64,000 nucleotides of DNA from Kitasatospora papulosa (GTDB lineage Bacteria > Actinomycetota > Actinomycetes > Streptomycetales > Streptomycetaceae): the NCBI RefSeq assembly GCF_000717245.1, contig NZ_JNYQ01000003.1, forward strand, positions 186,001 to 250,000, read 5' to 3'. Both the position numbers and the translations under genes were made by a program. A model generated the notes under the pieces. That model was not told the origin of the DNA and ran no database searches. It worked only from the letters and a program-made list of their open reading frames with translations. Numbering within the stretch: position 1 is the first letter of the stretch; each line of letters starts with the position of its first letter. Positions 51,194 to 60,079 of this stretch are shown here, piece after piece.

Positions 51194-51820
51194 ATGAGTG
51201 TCCCCGCCCGTCTGACACCGCTGCTCGACCAGTTCGACTGGGCCTGCGAGCGCCTCGGGAACCGGTTGGCAGGGCCCTTCGTGGACAGCGGCAACGGCAC
51301 GGAGGTGGCGGCCCCGGCGCTGACCGACGAGGAGTACCTGTGGGAGCCGGTGCCCGACTGCTGGTCGGTCCGTCGGCGCGTCGCGGGCCCCGGCCCGGGC
51401 GCCACGTTCCTGACGGGTGCGGGCGCCTGGGGACGTGACACGGCGCCGTTCCCGCATCCCACACCGCCGCCCTTCACCACGCTGGCATGGCGGCTGAGTC
51501 ATCTCGCCGAGATGCTGGCCCTGCGTGCCGATCACACCGCGGGCGGCCACAGCATGACCCGCGAGGACTACCGGGTGGCGGGTGACGCGGCGGAGGCACT
51601 CGCGGACTTCGCCGCCTCCGCCGCCGCGTGGCGGGCGGCGCTGGCCGGAGCCGACGACGCGGCGCTCGACACGGTCGGGTACTGCACCTACCCCTACGGC
51701 AGTGATCCGGAGGATGCCTTCCTGAGCACCGTGTGGTGGGTCAACCAGGAAGTGCTGCACCACGGGGCCGAGATCGCGCTGCTGCGGGACCTCTACCGGG
51801 CACGGCGCGGCCAGGCCTGA
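51194..51820 (+). CDS. DinB-like protein
   Basis: This 208-residue helical protein has the DinB metal pattern: PFTTLAWRLSHLAEMLALRA with one His, and NQEVLHHGAEIALLRDLYRA with the second and third. LTDEEYLWEPVPDCWSVR is characteristic of streptomycete DinB-like proteins. It is probably a thiol-dependent enzyme with unknown substrate. The ATG at 51194 follows AGGAGAG. It is convergent with the kinase gene. Confidence 0.85.
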   Translation: MSVPARLTPLLDQFDWACERLGNRLAGPFVDSGNGTEVAAPALTDEEYLWEPVPDCWSVRRRVAGPGPGATFLTGAGAWGRDTAPFPHPTPPPFTTLAWRLSHLAEMLALRADHTAGGHSMTREDYRVAGDAAEALADFAASAAAWRAALAGADDAALDTVGYCTYPYGSDPEDAFLSTVWWVNQEVLHHGAEIALLRDLYRARRGQA

Positions 51821-51848
51821 CGGCCGGTGGGACGGTGGGCCCCGTGGC

Positions 51849-54095
51849 TCAGTGCGGTGGTACCCCGCGCTGTCGGCGCAGGTCGGCGACCCTGCGGTGG
51901 ACCGCCACCGCCTCCGTTCCCCGGCCGAGCTGTTCGAGGCAGTGTGCCTCGTCGTTGCGGCCGGCGAGGGTGTCGGGGTGGTCCGGGCCGAGGGTGCGTT
52001 CGCGGATCTCGGCGATCGCACGGTAGTCGCCGAGCGCGTCGGTCCAGCGGCCGAGCCAGCCCAGCCCGACGGCCACCTCCCGGCGGCTGACGAGCGTGTC
52101 GGGGTGGCCGGGGCCCAGGGTGCGCTCCCGGAGGGCGCAGACCTCACGGGACTCGGCCAGCGCCTCGTCCCAGCGCGACAGCCGGCCCAGGTTCACTCCC
52201 ACGCCGTGCCGGGCACGCAGCGTCTCGGGGTCGAGGGGGCCACCGATCCGGGTGCGGTCCTCGACCAGGGTGCGGTAGAGCTCCAGGGCCTCCGCGCTGC
52301 GGCCCAGGCGTCCCAGGCTGATGCCCACCTCGTAGCGCGCGGACAGGGTGTCGGGGTGGTCGGCGCCGAGCGTGCCGGCGCGTGCGCGCGCGACCTCCCG
52401 GTAGGTCTCCAGGGCATCGGCCCAGCGCTCCAGCCGCCCGAGTGCGTAGGCCACTTCGTACAAGGTGACCAGGGTGTCCGGGTGCGCCGGGCCGAGCACG
52501 CGGCCGCGGGCGTCCGCGACCTCGCGGGCCATGCGGTACGAGTCCTCCAGGCGGCCCAGTCTGCTGAGGTTGAAGGCGAGGTTGTGACGGCAGCGCAGGG
52601 TGTCGGGATGGTCCGGCCCCATGGAGCGCTCCCGCGAGGCGAGTACCGCGGCGTAGATCTGGTGCGCCTCGAAGTGCCGGTCGAGCTGGCCGAGGACGTA
52701 GGCCGCCTCCTGCCGGGCCGCGAGGGTCTCGGGGTGGTCGGGACCCAGGGTGCGTGCGCGGCCCTCGGCGACCCGGCCGAACTCGCGCAGGGCGTCGGCG
52801 GTGTGTCCGGTGCGGCTGAGGGTGAATCCGATCTCGTACCTGCTGGCGAGGGTGTCGGGGTGGTCGGGGCCGAGCGCTTGTTCGCGCTCGGTGGCGACGG
52901 CCCGGTGGACGTCACCCGCTTCCTCCCAGTGCCCCAGGCGCCCGAGGTCGAGTCCGGCTCTGTGCCGGCCGTCCGGGGTGGCGGGCGGGCCGGGAGAGGG
53001 AGCGGGACCGCCCGAGCCCTCCGGCGTGAGGCCGCCGGCGAGGGCCTGCCCCGTCCCCGTGGTCCAGGCGGCGGTGAGCGCGGTGGCGTGCTCGACGGCC
53101 GCCGTCGCGGAGGCCCCGGCACCGACGGCCTTGTGACCGGTGGTCATGTCGCGGGTCCAGGAGGGCAGTCCGGGCTCCCCCGCTCCGGGAGTCGCCACGG
53201 GGACGGGCGGGGCGGGACGGGCCTGTCCGGCCTGCGGCTGCTCGCCGGTGCGCCCGAGCGCGATGCGCTGCCGGAGGTCACCCGCGTCGGCCGGCCGCTC
53301 GTCCGGGGTCTTGGCCAGGAGTTCCAGGACGACCTCGTCGAAGAACCTGGGGAGTTCCGCGCGGTGGGTGCGTGGCGGCTCGGGGACGGTGTCGCGGTGG
53401 CCGACGAGCACGGACCAGGAGTCCTCCATGTCGAACGGCGGCACACCCGTGGCGATCTCGTACAGCACACAGCCCAGGGAGTAGAGGTCGCTGCGGTGGT
53501 CGACCTCGCCGCCGCTGATCTGCTCGGGCGACATGTAGTGCGGGGTGCCCATGGCGATGCCGGTCCCCGTGAGGCGGGAGGTGAAGCCGATGTCGTGGCC
53601 GAGCCGCGCGATGCCGAAGTCGCAGAGCTTCACCGCGCCGTCGTCGAGCCGCATGATGTTGGCGGGCTTGAGGTCCCGGTGCACGATGCCCTGCCGGTGG
53701 GTGTAGCCGAGGGCGTCCGCGACCTGTTCGGCGATGTCGACGACCTCCGCGACCGGCAACGGGTGCTGCTTGTTGTCCTCCAGGAGCTGGCTGAGGTTAC
53801 GTCCCTCCAGGAGCTCCATGACGAGGTAGAGGACCCCGTCCGACTCACCGAAGTCGTGGACGACGGTGACCCCGCGGTGCTGGAGCGCCGCGGCCACCCT
53901 GGCCTCGCGGCGGAACCGCTCGCGCAGTACGCGGGTGAAGGCCTCGTCGTGCTGAGGCCCCACGGGCTTCAGGCACTTGACCGCCACGTGCCGGCCCAAC
54001 GACTCGTCGCGCGCACGCCACACCTCGCCCATGCCTCCGCGCCCGATCAGATCGAGCAGCTGGTACCGGCTCTGGATCAGCCTTCTGTCCGTCAT
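51849..54095 (-). CDS. soluble serine/threonine protein kinase with TPR array
   Basis: This is a 748-residue Hanks-type kinase. The kinase domain (about 11-275) has the Gly-loop GRGGMGEVWRARD, Lys40 in VAVKCLK, catalytic HRDLKPANIM (Asp141), DFGIARL (Asp159) and GTPHYMSPEQ. A Pro/Ala linker follows, then eight repeats of about 42 residues based on LGPDHPDTL, as in kinesin-light-chain TPRs (about 400-745). No transmembrane helix or PASTA domain is present. The TPR array is likely to bind partner proteins. The start at 54095 gives the usual RYQLLDLIG spacing. Confidence 0.92.
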   Translation of the reverse strand: MTDRRLIQSRYQLLDLIGRGGMGEVWRARDESLGRHVAVKCLKPVGPQHDEAFTRVLRERFRREARVAAALQHRGVTVVHDFGESDGVLYLVMELLEGRNLSQLLEDNKQHPLPVAEVVDIAEQVADALGYTHRQGIVHRDLKPANIMRLDDGAVKLCDFGIARLGHDIGFTSRLTGTGIAMGTPHYMSPEQISGGEVDHRSDLYSLGCVLYEIATGVPPFDMEDSWSVLVGHRDTVPEPPRTHRAELPRFFDEVVLELLAKTPDERPADAGDLRQRIALGRTGEQPQAGQARPAPPVPVATPGAGEPGLPSWTRDMTTGHKAVGAGASATAAVEHATALTAAWTTGTGQALAGGLTPEGSGGPAPSPGPPATPDGRHRAGLDLGRLGHWEEAGDVHRAVATEREQALGPDHPDTLASRYEIGFTLSRTGHTADALREFGRVAEGRARTLGPDHPETLAARQEAAYVLGQLDRHFEAHQIYAAVLASRERSMGPDHPDTLRCRHNLAFNLSRLGRLEDSYRMAREVADARGRVLGPAHPDTLVTLYEVAYALGRLERWADALETYREVARARAGTLGADHPDTLSARYEVGISLGRLGRSAEALELYRTLVEDRTRIGGPLDPETLRARHGVGVNLGRLSRWDEALAESREVCALRERTLGPGHPDTLVSRREVAVGLGWLGRWTDALGDYRAIAEIRERTLGPDHPDTLAGRNDEAHCLEQLGRGTEAVAVHRRVADLRRQRGVPPH

Positions 54096-54342
54096 CGCCT
54101 GTCGTCGCCCCCGTTCGATCCGCTTCCCGCTGCTCCTGCGCCCGCCCCGGCCCGTCCAGTATGGCTGCCCGTCTGCGCCGTTCACACGGGGCCGGGCCGC
54201 CGTCGGTTCCGGCGACGCTCGGGCGGCGGTCCGCCACCGGCGGGGACGGCCGCCGGGCCGGCAGGATCATGACTCGTAGGATGGCGTTCCGGCGCGGTCG
54301 GGTGCGCACCGCGACCGCGCGTGTTCCGGGAGGGGGTGGGCT

Positions 54343-54786
54343 GTGCCCAGGTGGGGACTGGTCGTCGAGCAGAACCTCGGGTACGGCAGGCAGGGCCGGA
54401 TGTGGTCGGTCGGCGTGATCGGCCACGTGGAGGGCAGCCGCGAGGAGGCGCTCGCGGCCCTCCGGGTCCGGGCCGAGCGTTTCGAGCCGGTGCATCCCTC
54501 CAACCCGAAGGGCCGGGCGCTGTACCGGGAGGCGGACGGATTCCTGCTGGTCGTCGAGGGGGTCTGGCAGCCCTGGCACTGCCGCTTCACGGTGGCCGAG
54601 CAGCTGTACGACAGCGCGGCCCCCGAGCCGGTCCGGGCGCCATCCGCTGCGGAGCCGGAGCCGGCGGAGCCCACGGACGCCACTCCCCGCGCGCACGAAC
54701 CCGGACCAGGTCCCGGCCCTCCACCCGCCTGGGACGCCGGGGTGCCCGAGGTGCCGTCCTGGCTGGGCCGGGACGGCCTCCCCTGA
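54343..54786 (+). CDS. conserved hypothetical protein with proline-rich tail
   Basis: This is a 147-residue protein of a type I associate with streptomycetes only. The core VVEQNLGYGRQGRMWSVGVI and YREADGFLLVVEGVWQPWHC (residues 1-95) is conserved-looking; the last 50 residues are Pro/Glu/Ala rich. Start is GTG at 54343, preceded by GGGAGGGGG. It ends six bases before the convergent RlmG-like gene. No function can be stated. Confidence 0.6.
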   Translation: MPRWGLVVEQNLGYGRQGRMWSVGVIGHVEGSREEALAALRVRAERFEPVHPSNPKGRALYREADGFLLVVEGVWQPWHCRFTVAEQLYDSAAPEPVRAPSAAEPEPAEPTDATPRAHEPGPGPGPPPAWDAGVPEVPSWLGRDGLP

Positions 54787-54792
54787 CGCGGG

Positions 54793-55950
54793 TCAGCGCT
54801 TGACGGCCCGCAGGACGACGAATTTCGGGTCACCGGCGACGGTCACGCAGTTGCCGAAGATCCGGCGGAGTTGAGTGTGGTAGCCGAGGTGCCGGTTGCC
54901 GACGACCCACAGCTCGCCGCCCTGGCGCAGGGCTGCACGCGCCCCGTAAAACATGTTCCGGGCCGTGGCGTCGGTGACCGCCTGGTGCGAGTGGAACGGC
55001 GGGTTGCTGAGGACCAGGTCCACGCTCGCCGGGGGCACTCCTGCCGTCCCGTCACCGACCAGGAACTCGGCCTCGGCGTCCGGCCCGGTGTTGTCGCGGA
55101 ACGTCGCTTCGGCGGAGGCGACGGCCTGGTACGACTCGTCGGTGAAGACGACGGACGCGTCGGGGTTGGCCAGCGCGGCGGCCGTACCCACCACACCGTT
55201 CCCGCAGCCGAGGTCGACGACCCTGTCGGGCCCGGTCCGCTCCGGCAGGTGCTTCAGGAAGAAGCGGGTGCCGATGTCGAGGCGTTCGGCGCAGAAGATC
55301 CCGGCGTGGTTGGTGACCGTACGGCCCGAGAGCACCCCGATGTCGCCGGGCAGTTCGTAGCGGTACGGCCAGGGGCTGGGGGTCCTGGGCAGTGCGGGGT
55401 CCGGGGTGGAGAAGATGAGCCGCGCCTTCTTCACCGCGAGGGAGGTGCGGGTGGGCCCGATGATCCGCTCGAACAGCTTGAGGGTGGAGGTGTGGATCTC
55501 CTTCACCATGCCGGTACCGATGACGACGGTCCCGGCGTGCACGGCGGGCGCGAGCCGGTGGAGCTGGTCCTCCAGGAGGGCGAGGCTCTTGGGCACCCGC
55601 ACGAGCAGCAGGTCGATCCGGGCCGGCGGGGTGTCGCGTACGGACAGGACCTGTACGGAGTCGGGGTCGGCGCCGTTGCGCGCCAGGTTGGCCCGGGTGG
55701 CCTGCCGCGCGAGGTACGAATCGGTGATCTGGACCGGGCGACGGGCGGCCAGCGCGGTGGTGAGGGCACCCCAGCGGTCGCCGACCACGGCCACGGTGCC
55801 GGACGGACGGACCGGCTCGCTCCCGTCCTCTCCCCCCAGCCGCCGCAGCAGGTACTCGTCGGCGGCGTCCCACGCACGGAGGGGGTCGCGCGGGTTCTCG
55901 GGATAGCGGGCGAGATCGAATTCGCCCTGTGACGTCGTCAAACGGTTCAT
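54793..55950 (-). CDS. rlmG: RlmG/RsmC-like rRNA guanine N2-methyltransferase
   Basis: This is a 385-residue two-domain methyltransferase of RlmG length. The N-terminal half is a pseudo-methyltransferase domain (VAVVGDRWGALTTALAARRP). The C-terminal half has the SAM site RVVDLGCGNGVVGTAAALAN and the base-flipping motif DLVLSNPPFHSHQAVTDATA, the family NPPFH signature. It should methylate a guanine N2 in 23S rRNA (RlmG) or 16S rRNA (RsmC); the length and N-terminal pattern favour RlmG. Confidence 0.85.
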   Translation of the reverse strand: MNRLTTSQGEFDLARYPENPRDPLRAWDAADEYLLRRLGGEDGSEPVRPSGTVAVVGDRWGALTTALAARRPVQITDSYLARQATRANLARNGADPDSVQVLSVRDTPPARIDLLLVRVPKSLALLEDQLHRLAPAVHAGTVVIGTGMVKEIHTSTLKLFERIIGPTRTSLAVKKARLIFSTPDPALPRTPSPWPYRYELPGDIGVLSGRTVTNHAGIFCAERLDIGTRFFLKHLPERTGPDRVVDLGCGNGVVGTAAALANPDASVVFTDESYQAVASAEATFRDNTGPDAEAEFLVGDGTAGVPPASVDLVLSNPPFHSHQAVTDATARNMFYGARAALRQGGELWVVGNRHLGYHTQLRRIFGNCVTVAGDPKFVVLRAVKR

Positions 55951-56020
55951 ATTGCGTTCAGGCTAGCCGAGGGGCGGGAGGCGCCTCGCACGCTCCCGCC
56001 CCCGGCGCTCCGCGTCGGTT

Positions 56021-56233
56021 CTACGGGAGCCGCTTGTCCATGGCCGAGCGGCCTTCCTCCGACAGCCTGCGCCGTGCCCACTCCAGGCTCTCGGGTGTCA
56101 GGTCACGCCCGGAGGCGAGTACCAGATCCTCCGCGGTGGGCTGATCGTTGCCGCCGGTGTGCAGCAGACGGTCCGGGGTCACACCCCGTGCGTCCCGCGC
56201 GGACACGGATAGGGATTCGGACTCTTCGCTCAT
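56021..56233 (-). CDS. small conserved hypothetical protein
   Basis: This is a 70-residue acidic/basic soluble protein: MSEESESLSVSARDARGVTP, then SGRDLTPESLEWARRRLSEE. GAGGAGG lies six bases before the ATG at 56233, which supports it over a longer frame. No family or membrane segment is recognised. A helix at the C terminus could be an interaction site. Confidence 0.6.
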   Translation of the reverse strand: MSEESESLSVSARDARGVTPDRLLHTGGNDQPTAEDLVLASGRDLTPESLEWARRRLSEEGRSAMDKRLP

Positions 56234-56447
56234 ACCGCCTCCTCGTCCTTGCGGCAATTCTCGCGCCCGACGGGCATCCGCGCATCCGAAGTCCGGGAGG
56301 GGGGTCCGATCAGCTGTCACTTGACTTGCACATGATAAATACGCAACGTTCACACGACCGGCACCGTGCGTGTGGAAGGCTCCCGGTCCAACAGCCGACA
56401 CCCGGCCCTCACGACACCGTTCCGCCACCCCGGAGAGGACACCCCAC

Positions 56448-57257
56448 ATGTCCAGTCGTCGCCGTTTCTACGCGCGTCCACTGATCGCGACCGCCGCCTC
56501 GATCGTCGTGCTCACCGGCATCGCGTCCGCCGCACCCGCCGCCACCCCCGCGACGCCGCCGGCCGCCACCCTCGACGACACGTACTACCAGAACGCCCTC
56601 GGCAAGACGGGCACCGCGCTCAAGAGCTCGCTGCACACGATCATCAGCGACCAGACCAAGCTCTCCTACAGCCAGGTCTGGGACGCCCTCAAGGCCACGG
56701 ACCAGGACCCGGCGAACTCGTCCAACGTGATCCTGCTGTACACCGGCCGCTCCCAGTCCAAGAGCGGGAACGGCGGCGATGTCGGCGACTGGAACCGGGA
56801 ACACGTCTGGGCGAAGTCCCACGGCGACTTCGGCACCGCGACCGGTCCCGGCACGGACATCCACCACCTGCGCCCCGAGGACGTGCAGGTGAACTCCATC
56901 CGCGGCAACAAGGACTTCGACAACGGCGGCAGCGCCGTGTCGGGGGCGCCCGGCAACTACACCGACGGCGACTCCTTCGAGCCGCGCGACGCGGTCAAGG
57001 GGGACGTGGCCCGGATGATCCTCTACATGGCGGTGCGGTACGAGGGCGACGACGCCTTCGCCGACCTGGAGCCGAACGACCGCGTGAGCAACGGGTCGGC
57101 CCCGAACATCGGGCGGCTGTCCGTACTCAAGCAGTGGAGCCAGGAGGACCCGCCGGACAGCTTCGAGAAGAACCGCAACCAGGTCATATTCGACCGGTTC
57201 CAGCACAACCGGAACCCGTTCATCGACCACCCCGAGTGGGTCGAGGCCATCTGGTAG
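56448..57257 (+). CDS. secreted endonuclease I-family nuclease
   Basis: This is a 269-residue exported nuclease. The signal peptide (about 1-32) ends APAAT. The endonuclease I (EndA/Dns) domain is shown by DWNREHVWAKSHGDFGTATG, GTDIHHLRPEDVQVNSIRGN and RNQVIFDRFQHNRNPFIDHPEW with the His-Asn catalytic core. It should cut extracellular DNA without strong specificity. The ATG at 56448 follows GGAGAGG. It ends four bases before the convergent glutaminase gene. Confidence 0.92.
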   Translation: MSSRRRFYARPLIATAASIVVLTGIASAAPAATPATPPAATLDDTYYQNALGKTGTALKSSLHTIISDQTKLSYSQVWDALKATDQDPANSSNVILLYTGRSQSKSGNGGDVGDWNREHVWAKSHGDFGTATGPGTDIHHLRPEDVQVNSIRGNKDFDNGGSAVSGAPGNYTDGDSFEPRDAVKGDVARMILYMAVRYEGDDAFADLEPNDRVSNGSAPNIGRLSVLKQWSQEDPPDSFEKNRNQVIFDRFQHNRNPFIDHPEWVEAIW

Positions 57258-57261
57258 GGGC

Positions 57262-58614
57262 TCAGCCTGGACCGGCCAGGACCCGCGCGCACTGCTCGGC
57301 GGCCTCCTCCCGGGAGCCGAAGCGCGGCAGGTCCTGGCCGGTCCGCTCGCGGAGCAGGTCCGGGGGACCCAGCCGGTCGCCCGGATCGACGACGGCCGCA
57401 CGCCTGCCCTCCCGCGCGAGCCGGGAGAGGCCGGCGTGCAGCAGCACGAGGGCGTCGGAGTCGGCGCCGGTCACCTCCCGCAGGTCGAGCACCACGGGCC
57501 CGCCGTCCTCCGAGCCCGACTCGTCGAGCGCGTACAGCACACGCTCCGCCGCGGTGAAGTCGAGTGCGCCCTGGGCTGCGACGACACCCACGCGTTCGTG
57601 GAGAGCGCGTGCGAGCCGGCCGGTCGGTGCCGAGGGGAGCACGTCGGCGGTGGTGACCAGGGTGACGGTGGAGCCGGGAAGGGCCGGGTTCCTCATGAGG
57701 TGGAGCCCGAGACGTTCCGAGAGCGCGCCGAGCGCCGCGTGGCCGCGTACCGAGGTGCCCGACGCGTCCAGGAGCGGGCTGTAGGCGGCCAGACCGAAGC
57801 GGGCCGGCCCGGCGGCGAGCAGGCCGCCGGAGACCCCGCTCTTGGCGGGCAGCCCGACCCTGAGCAGCCAGTCGCCGGAGGAGTCGTACATTCCGCAGGT
57901 CGCCATGACGGCGAGGACCTGGGCCGCGACCTCGGGGGAGACGACCCGCTCCCCGGTGACCGGATTGACACCGCCGTAGGCCAGGGTCGCCGCCATCACG
58001 GCGAGATCGACGGCCGTGGCCCGCACCGCGCACTGCCGGAAGTAGGTGTCCACCGCCTGCACCGGGTCGACGGGCAGGCTTCCCGTGCTGCGGATCAGGT
58101 AGGCGAGCGCCCGATTGCGGTCCCCGGTGGCCGCCTCGGAGCCGTGGACGTCCTCGTCGACGTCCAGCTTCCGCCCGGCGAACCGGCTCAGACAGCTCAG
58201 GATGCGGCCGAACGCGGGTTCCTCGCGGCTGTCGGGGACCAGGGCGGTGGTCACGATGGCGCCCGCGTTGACCATCGCGTTGGCAGGCCGTCCGGTACCG
58301 GGTTCCAGGCTGATGGCGTTGAACGCCTCGCCGCTCGGTTCGGCGCCCACCCAACGGCTCACCTCGTCGAGGCCGAGCGCGGCCAGCGCGAGGGCGTAGA
58401 CGAAGGGCTTGGACACCGACTGCAGGGTGAAGGGGGTGTCCGCCGCCCCGGCGCTGTAGGCGTGCCCGTCCATGCTCACGAGGGCGAGCCCGAAGTCGTC
58501 GGGATCCGACCTGGTCAACTCGGGGATGTAGTCGGCCTGTCGGCCCTCGTCCACGCCGGCGAAGCGTGCGTGGAGTTCGCGGAGCGCGTCCGTCACGGCC
58601 TCGGAGGCGCTCAC
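57262..58614 (-). CDS. glsA: glutaminase fused to a STAS domain
   Basis: This is a 450-residue protein. The glutaminase domain (about 15-300) has YIPELTRSDPDDFGLALVSM, the catalytic Ser-x-x-Lys in TLQSVSKPFVYALAL and the tail KSGVSGGLLAAGPARFGLAA. It converts glutamine to glutamate and ammonia. The C-terminal 130 residues are a STAS domain (DFTAAERVLYALDESGSEDG and PVVLDLREVTGADSDALVLL), found in other actinobacterial glutaminases. GTG at 58614 is the only start in frame near the domain. No ribosome-binding site precedes it; the stop codon of a leader ORF overlaps it. Confidence 0.9.
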   Translation of the reverse strand: MSASEAVTDALRELHARFAGVDEGRQADYIPELTRSDPDDFGLALVSMDGHAYSAGAADTPFTLQSVSKPFVYALALAALGLDEVSRWVGAEPSGEAFNAISLEPGTGRPANAMVNAGAIVTTALVPDSREEPAFGRILSCLSRFAGRKLDVDEDVHGSEAATGDRNRALAYLIRSTGSLPVDPVQAVDTYFRQCAVRATAVDLAVMAATLAYGGVNPVTGERVVSPEVAAQVLAVMATCGMYDSSGDWLLRVGLPAKSGVSGGLLAAGPARFGLAAYSPLLDASGTSVRGHAALGALSERLGLHLMRNPALPGSTVTLVTTADVLPSAPTGRLARALHERVGVVAAQGALDFTAAERVLYALDESGSEDGGPVVLDLREVTGADSDALVLLHAGLSRLAREGRRAAVVDPGDRLGPPDLLRERTGQDLPRFGSREEAAEQCARVLAGPG

Positions 58615-58718
58615 CGGAGGCCGGCCGGGCGCCGCACGGGCCCCGGGCCGGGCAGCCCCTCCGCCGTGCCCTCGGGTCCGGCGGCGGTCCGCGAATCCGG
58701 CGGGGCGGACGTGGACAT
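58611..58718 (-). CDS. 35-codon leader ORF coupled to glutaminase
   Basis: This short frame begins ATG at 58718 after TGGAGGT and codes for MSTSAPPDSRTAAGPEGTAE... ending PAGLR. Its TGA overlaps the glutaminase GTG (GTGA). As the glutaminase start lacks its own ribosome-binding site, ribosomes finishing this leader could reinitiate there. The peptide itself may have no function. Confidence 0.55.
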   Translation of the reverse strand: MSTSAPPDSRTAAGPEGTAEGLPGPGPVRRPAGLR

Positions 58719-58852
58719 CGCATACACCTCCAGAGGGAGACGAATAATTCGCCCATATTAGGATCAAAAGGTATGAATTGACTCGTCGAACGACCGCTCC
58801 GCACCAGGGGGCGGCCCCAGCACCGCGGACCCCGAACCCCCGGGAGGGAACG

Positions 58853-59968
58853 ATGGACACGGACGCGCTGACGCCCGGCCTGCTGCAGGAACTCCGGGCC
58901 ACCAGGCCCTATCCGGCCCTGTCCCTGACGATGCCGACCCACCGCCGTGCGCCGGACAACGCCCAGGACGCCGTGCGGCTGCGCAACCTCGTGGCCGAGG
59001 CCGGCAACCGGCTGGACGCCGACCCCCGGGTGACCCACGAGGCCCGGGCCGCGGTGAAGGCACAGCTGGACCGTGCGGTGGCCGAGGTGGACCAGCGCCG
59101 CGCCCTGGAGTCCCTCGTGATCTTCGCCGACGCCGACGAGTACCAGATCTGGCAGCTTCCGCGCACCGCGCCCGAACGAGTGGTCCTCAGCGACAGTTAC
59201 CTCACCCGCAACCTGGTCGCGGCAAAGGCGGGGGCGCAGTTGTTCTGGGTGCTCAGCCTGTCCGCCGAGCACGCCTCCCTGTTCTCCGGCACGAGCGAGG
59301 GCCTGCGTCCCGAGCACAGGAACGGTTTCCCGCTCACGGCCCCGCACGAGGAGCCGAACCCGCAGCGCAAGGAGCAGATCGGGGACACCCCGAGCACCTA
59401 CAGCAGCGAGGACGCCCGCAACTTCCTGCGCTCGGTCGACGAACAGCTGCGCGCGGTCCTGGCGGCCGATCCGCGTCCGCTCTTCCTGGTGGGCCTCGCA
59501 CCGGCCCTCTCCCTGCTCGACGAGGTGGGCGAGAGCGCGAAGCAGGCCGTGGGCCGGGTCGCCAAGGGGACGACGGCGGACACGACGGCTCCCGAGCTGC
59601 TCAAGGAGCTGGGCCCGGCGCTGGAGGACTGGCGCGAGAAGACCGCCTCACGGATCCGGGACAGGCTGGACAAGGCCCACAGCAGCCGCTCGTTCGCCGG
59701 CGGACTCGACGAGGTGTGGCTGGCCGTACGGGAGGGCCGTGCGGGCCTGGTCGCGGTCGAGGAGCACTTCGACGAGACGGTGAGGATCACCGACGGCCAC
59801 CTGGAGCCGGTGGGCACGGAGGCCACGCCGTCCGAGGACGGACAGATCCGCGAGGACATCGTCGACGAACTGGTCGAAGCGGCACTGGACAAGGGCTGCG
59901 AGGTCGCCGTCGTCGCGGACGACTCCCTCGCGCACCACGGCAGGCTCGCGGCGGTCCTGCGTTTCTGA
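58853..59968 (+). CDS. baeRF-family (archaeo-eukaryotic release-factor-like) protein
   Basis: This is a 371-residue protein with the N-terminal pattern ELRATRPYPALSLTMPTHRR and NAQDAVRLRNLVAEAGNRLD seen in the baeRF3 group. The middle part LARNLVAAKAGAQLF-like strand and DPRPLFLVGLAPALSLLDEV follow, with a C-terminal DELVEAALDKGCEVAVVADD. Relatives have been proposed to act on stalled ribosomes; function is not shown. The ATG follows GGGAGGGAACG. The 134-base gap to the divergent glutaminase leader holds an 11-bp repeat CGAATAATTCG at 58741-58751. Confidence 0.75.
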   Translation: MDTDALTPGLLQELRATRPYPALSLTMPTHRRAPDNAQDAVRLRNLVAEAGNRLDADPRVTHEARAAVKAQLDRAVAEVDQRRALESLVIFADADEYQIWQLPRTAPERVVLSDSYLTRNLVAAKAGAQLFWVLSLSAEHASLFSGTSEGLRPEHRNGFPLTAPHEEPNPQRKEQIGDTPSTYSSEDARNFLRSVDEQLRAVLAADPRPLFLVGLAPALSLLDEVGESAKQAVGRVAKGTTADTTAPELLKELGPALEDWREKTASRIRDRLDKAHSSRSFAGGLDEVWLAVREGRAGLVAVEEHFDETVRITDGHLEPVGTEATPSEDGQIREDIVDELVEAALDKGCEVAVVADDSLAHHGRLAAVLRF

Positions 59969-60079
59969 TCGCGTGTCCTTGCGTGGGGATTATGTGAATA
60001 TTGTCTAGATTTGGCGCTCCGCAGTCGATCCCACCACGTCGATCTCCCCGATCGCGTCGGACACGGAGGAGAGCCAGTC

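Noticed and set aside
52030..52900. Regular ~126-bp repeats as a satellite or CRISPR array
   Set aside because: The units are fully coding TPRs in the kinase gene, without short constant repeats and unique spacers.
54161..54418. Small plus-strand frame upstream of the 54343 gene
   Set aside because: It overlaps the better-supported GTG start with its ribosome-binding site and has only Arg-rich sequence.
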